From a virus, in the IMG/VR virus record IMGVR_UViG_3300030385_002035, positions 1-22,632 of that record: a stretch of 22,632 bases of DNA, one strand, 5' to 3'. The notes beneath the pieces are model-generated. The model searched no databases. It was not told the origin of the DNA and saw only the letters and a list, made by a program, of their open reading frames with translations. Of this stretch, positions 20,437-22,632 are shown in pieces. The translations under genes were made by a program, and so were the position numbers. Within the stretch, counting starts at the first letter, position 1, and the number at the start of each line of letters is the position of its first letter.

Positions 20437-21162
20437 ATTCAATCTGTTCTCTGCTATCTCTAAATAATTCGGCAACAACTCACTTCCAACATATCTTCTA
20501 TTCATTCTTCTTGCGACTAGAGCTGTCGTTCCTGTTCCTAAAAATGGATCATAAACTCTATCTCCCTCGTTAGAAAAGTTTGTCAAAACCTTTTCAACTA
20601 ATTCTTCAGGAAAAGCCGCTCCATGATAAGAACCCCTGGATCTTTTCCTCTCTCTCTTTATTCGCCAAACATCATCAAGAGTACCCCTTGCAAATGGGGC
20701 TTCCTTAAACTGCCTGTATTTTGGATGGGAGTTTTCAAAAACTAAGATTAGTTCGGAACGTCTATTTAAAACTTGTTTCGACATGGATGGAATCCCATGA
20801 CATTTATCCCAAACAATAATCTCTTTCAGCTTGTCGTGAAAATCTCCTATCATTTTAAAGAAAGGAATCTTACTGCCTGTGACTATTTGAATGACGTAAA
20901 ATATTAAGTCACTCACTCTCAACATTTCTTCCAACGCTTTTTTATGAAACTCATAAAATTCTTCTATTGGAAGATTGTCATTGAACCCATCGTACTTGGT
21001 GCTAAATTCTTTCACCAATTCCCTCGATATATATTTACCTTTGCTCAATCGTAAATTCATATTGTAGGGAGGGCTTGTGATAATGAGATTTATAATTCCA
21101 TCAGGCATTTTCTTCATCGTTTCCAAGCACGATTCATTGTATAAATGATTGTCTTTTATCAT
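20422..21162 (-). CDS. DNA methyltransferase, N6-adenine/N4-cytosine, beta-type order
   Basis: A 246-residue amino-methyltransferase. The catalytic motif IV is TSPPYN (29-34), near the N-terminus; the S-adenosylmethionine motif I is YDPFLGTGTT (204-213), near the C-terminus, preceded by HGAAFPEELVEKVL. This motif order is the beta class. The target recognition region should be the middle, with WRIKRERKRSRGSYH. SPPY is shared by N4-cytosine and many N6-adenine enzymes, so the base cannot be told. No restriction endonuclease is beside it, making it an orphan that may protect phage DNA from host restriction or time gene expression. AGGGGG lies about 7 bp before the ATG. Confidence 0.88.
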   Translation of the reverse strand: MIKDNHLYNESCLETMKKMPDGIINLIITSPPYNMNLRLSKGKYISRELVKEFSTKYDGFNDNLPIEEFYEFHKKALEEMLRVSDLIFYVIQIVTGSKIPFFKMIGDFHDKLKEIIVWDKCHGIPSMSKQVLNRRSELILVFENSHPKYRQFKEAPFARGTLDDVWRIKRERKRSRGSYHGAAFPEELVEKVLTNFSNEGDRVYDPFLGTGTTALVARRMNRRYVGSELLPNYLEIAENRLNASLF

Positions 21163-21171
21163 AAATTCCCC

Positions 21172-21309
21172 CTACCTAAACCCTTTGGAACTTAATTTAA
21201 AAGATCCAGGAGGCTTGTATGAGGGCTGTTTTTTGGAGAAAGGTACATAAATTACCCTTTCCCTAGTTTTTTTGCCACGCTTGGAAAAGTGAAACATCTT
21301 CAATAGCAT
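21172..21309 (-). CDS. 45-residue basic protein
   Basis: A short ORF filling most of the gap between the methyltransferase and the next gene upstream, with a very good ribosome binding site (AAAGGAG, 7 bp before the ATG). The product is strongly basic (MLLKMFHFSKRGKKTRERV, SKKQPSYKPPGSFKLSSKG), suggesting nucleic acid binding. It ends 9 bp before the methyltransferase ATG, whose own ribosome binding site (AGGGGG) follows the stop. No family recognised. Confidence 0.55.
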   Translation of the reverse strand: MLLKMFHFSKRGKKTRERVIYVPFSKKQPSYKPPGSFKLSSKGFR

Positions 21310-21350
21310 TTATATCTCCTTTGTTAAAAGTTAAATAGTAATATCGAAGC

Positions 21351-21378
21351 ATCGCAGGCTCACAGATGGAGGTCGGTT
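21351..21378 (+). repeat. Intergenic element, copy A (inverted relative to copy B)
   Basis: The plus strand reads ATCGCAGGCTCA then CAGATGGAGGTCGGTT. It matches the minus strand of 21957-21985 at 25 positions, with three mismatches and one single-base gap by my alignment. Both copies lie in gaps between small early genes but in opposite orientation. Confidence 0.5.
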
Positions 21379-21387
21379 TGGTTAGGG

Positions 21388-21606
21388 TTAGGTTACTTCT
21401 TTGTCTTCACTAACTTCATAGTTCTTTCCTTCTTCTCTTAGAAAAAACTTAACGTGTATGCAGTTATCGCCTCCATTATTTTGCATTGAGGAAATAGTGT
21501 AGTTGGGGTTGTTATCTGCAAGAAGTCTCTTTCTTTTCTCCGAAAAAGGAAACGTCTTTAGCCATTTTAAAAATTTATTCATAGCTTCCACTTGGTCATG
21601 TGACAT
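21388..21606 (-). CDS. Unknown 72-residue protein
   Basis: Begins MSHDQVEAMNKFLKWLKTFP, an amphipathic basic helix, then a beta-like half (YTISSMQNNGGDNCIHVKFF and EGKNYEVSEDKE). AGGAGAG lies 8 bp before the ATG, which overlaps the upstream gene by 11 bp. No motif recognised; typical of small early phage proteins. Confidence 0.6.
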   Translation of the reverse strand: MSHDQVEAMNKFLKWLKTFPFSEKRKRLLADNNPNYTISSMQNNGGDNCIHVKFFLREEGKNYEVSEDKEVT

Positions 21607-21937
21607 TCGCTCTCTCCTTCTTAGACTTTGTTTTTTTCTTAGCTTTCTCTGCCTGTTCTCTCTCTATTCTTTTATTTCTTTCGTATTCATACATATACTG
21701 AGGACAGTCAGCGTACTCGCTAACACATTGTCTCAAATCTAGGGTTAGTGCCTTCTCTGCCTCTTCAAGAGTGTCAAATCTATCAACTATGTAAGTTTCT
21801 CTAAATCCAGAATGTTGTAGTTCATCTACATAAACCACATTATATTTCAGTTTTTTTCTACCTTCTAGATTAACAGAATCAGAAACCCATTCTTTCTCGA
21901 TTCCTAATTTTATAGAATAATAAACATTCATACTCAT
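21596..21937 (-). CDS. Unknown 113-residue protein with Lys-rich tail
   Basis: The first half looks folded: alternating strands (NVYYSIKLG, KYNVVYVDE, ETYIVDRF) followed by DTLEEAEKALTLDLRQ, a helix motif common in small phage proteins of unknown function. Two cysteines lie in CVSEYADC. The C-terminus is a highly charged helix (EYERNKRIEREQAEKAKKKT) that may bind nucleic acid. ATG 21937 and ATG 21931 are both possible starts; GGAG lies about 10 bp before the first. Confidence 0.6.
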   Translation of the reverse strand: MSMNVYYSIKLGIEKEWVSDSVNLEGRKKLKYNVVYVDELQHSGFRETYIVDRFDTLEEAEKALTLDLRQCVSEYADCPQYMYEYERNKRIEREQAEKAKKKTKSKKERANVT

Positions 21938-21956
21938 ATTTTATTTCTCCATTTGT

Positions 21957-21985
21957 AACCAACCTCCATGTGTTGAGCCTACGAT
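21957..21985 (-). repeat. Intergenic element, copy B
   Basis: On the minus strand the sequence reads ATCGTAGGCTCAAC then ACATGGAGGTTGGTT. It is the partner of copy A at 21351-21378 and lies about 20-48 bp before the start of the gene at 21596-21937. No ORF explains it; the gap it sits in (21938-22024) holds nothing else that I can see. Confidence 0.5.
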
Positions 21986-22024
21986 TGTGATTGAACGCAT
22001 CCAAAAGCATACTGCTTGGTTAAT

Positions 22025-22303
22025 TTAAAGTTCAAATAATATTTCGGTGGTGTATGGAACGTAGAATTTTTCCAAGTGTTGTTGGCTTTCAACGTAGGAA
22101 CATTCCTCTTCTTTGTAATCATTCACATTGTGGCTTACAGTTAACTTATTTTCTTTCGCCACATCTTCCACAGTAACTGAGCCTAAGTCTCTATCATCTA
22201 ATATTTTTTCAAATATTTTTTTCATCTCTTCAAGAGACTTCCCTTCGACTACAACTTCTCTATAAACCTCTTCCCTGTAACTAAATACTATTTTATCACT
22301 CAT
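22025..22303 (-). CDS. Unknown 92-residue protein
   Basis: Reads MSDKIVFSYREEVYREVVVE, then GKSLEEMKKIFEKILDDRD and two further strands, ending FYVPYTTEILFEL. The strand-strand-'SLEEMKKIFEKI' helix layout parallels the two neighbours at 21596 and 22303. The ATG shares its A with the upstream stop (TAATG), so translation is coupled. No named family. Confidence 0.6.
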   Translation of the reverse strand: MSDKIVFSYREEVYREVVVEGKSLEEMKKIFEKILDDRDLGSVTVEDVAKENKLTVSHNVNDYKEEECSYVESQQHLEKFYVPYTTEILFEL

Positions 22304-22632
22304 TATCTATCACCTCCCCATTGCTCTGCCTCCTCCTTCCAATCGAGATTGTCGGTAAACGATTGAGAGGAATGATGCCATGTTACCTCTATGACTGTTA
22401 TCCGATACGCTAAACGTTTCTCCCTTGCGTACCATATAGCATCTAGGGAAGGATCATTTTCATCAAAGTCATATTCAACATATTCAGCTTCAGTGACACC
22501 TCCTACACTATCTAAAAACTTATTTAGAGCTTCTTCTTCATTTTCAGCTACAATAAAGTCTGTATGAAAACTTGGTACTGTAACTCTATATTTACTTAAT
22601 ACTTTCTTGCCAGCCCCACTTTTTGAAACAAA
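22303..22632 (-). CDS. Unknown protein, C-terminal 109 residues (5' end outside window)
   Basis: The frame is open from the window edge to the TAA at 22303-22305 and contains no Met, so the start lies beyond the window. It includes KYRVTVPSFHTDFIVAENEE, an EEALNKFLDSV helix, an acidic stretch (EAEYVEYDFDENDPSLDAI) and WYAREKRLAYRITVIEVTWH. Coding is supported by the TAATG junction with the next gene and the GGAGGTG ribosome binding site it contains near its end. The strand-'AENEEEALNKFL' arrangement is common in small phage proteins of unknown role. Confidence 0.55.
   Translation of the reverse strand, partial: FVSKSGAGKKVLSKYRVTVPSFHTDFIVAENEEEALNKFLDSVGGVTEAEYVEYDFDENDPSLDAIWYAREKRLAYRITVIEVTWHHSSQSFTDNLDWKEEAEQWGGDR

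Noticed and set aside
21373-21394. Telomere-like GGTTTGGTTAGGGTTAGGTT repeat
   Set aside because: Too short and irregular, and its end is the coding end of a leftward gene; nothing suggests a linear hairpin end.
1-22632. tRNA genes, integrase or insertion sequence
   Set aside because: No T-arm-like GGTTCGA/acceptor pairing, tyrosine or serine recombinase motif, or transposase with terminal repeats was seen on either strand.

Overview
The window is part of the genome of an AT-rich, tailed double-stranded DNA bacteriophage, possibly a marine one. The evidence is a densely packed virion module with overlapping genes, a lysis cassette with an endolysin and an overlapping spanin pair (which implies a Gram-negative host), and a second module of replication and recombination genes. 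Three very large, poorly conserved virion proteins follow a tail-nozzle-like protein, an order that recalls podoviruses with internal ejection proteins. No portal, capsid, terminase, DNA polymerase, integrase or tRNA gene is visible here, so the exact phage group stays open.

Positions 1-14974 read rightward (late genes). First come the end of a glycosyltransferase-like gene and a DAHP-synthase-like PEP aldolase (260-1063). A probable tail nozzle/beta-propeller protein (1056-2645), a small beta-rich virion protein and a fibre follow; 28 consecutive 11-residue repeats make up the middle of the fibre (2956-4674). Next are an XkdW-like small protein, two tiny membrane proteins and an MptE/Maf-like (DUF115) protein. 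Three large virion proteins occupy 6315-12896. The lysis block at 12926-14228 holds a small exported protein, a GH108 endolysin, a holin-like protein and an out-of-frame Rz/Rz1-like pair. A calcineurin-like phosphoesterase closes the arm.

Positions 15097-22632 read leftward (probably early/middle genes). In transcription order they are several small unknown proteins, a 45-residue basic protein, an orphan DNA methyltransferase, four small unknown proteins, an ERF-type annealing recombinase, a UDP-HexNAc dehydrogenase-like enzyme, a primase zinc-finger protein, a TOPRIM/RecA-like primase-helicase, an HTH protein, a PD-(D/E)XK-like nuclease and a 50-residue protein. A strong leftward rho-independent terminator (15029-15058) lies where the two arms converge. 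A palindrome and candidate promoter sit between the methyltransferase and the rest of the operon.

The leftward genes fit together as an annealing-based replication and recombination system (annealase, primase-helicase, resolvase-like nuclease). The most unusual theme is sugar chemistry spread through the phage: a glycosyltransferase fragment, a PEP-condensing aldolase with an altered substrate loop, a Maf/MptE-like protein beside a Ser/Thr-rich repeat fibre, and a nucleotide-sugar dehydrogenase. Together these suggest, without proving it, that the phage decorates its own virion or remodels host surface glycans. Functions of many small genes cannot be told from sequence alone.
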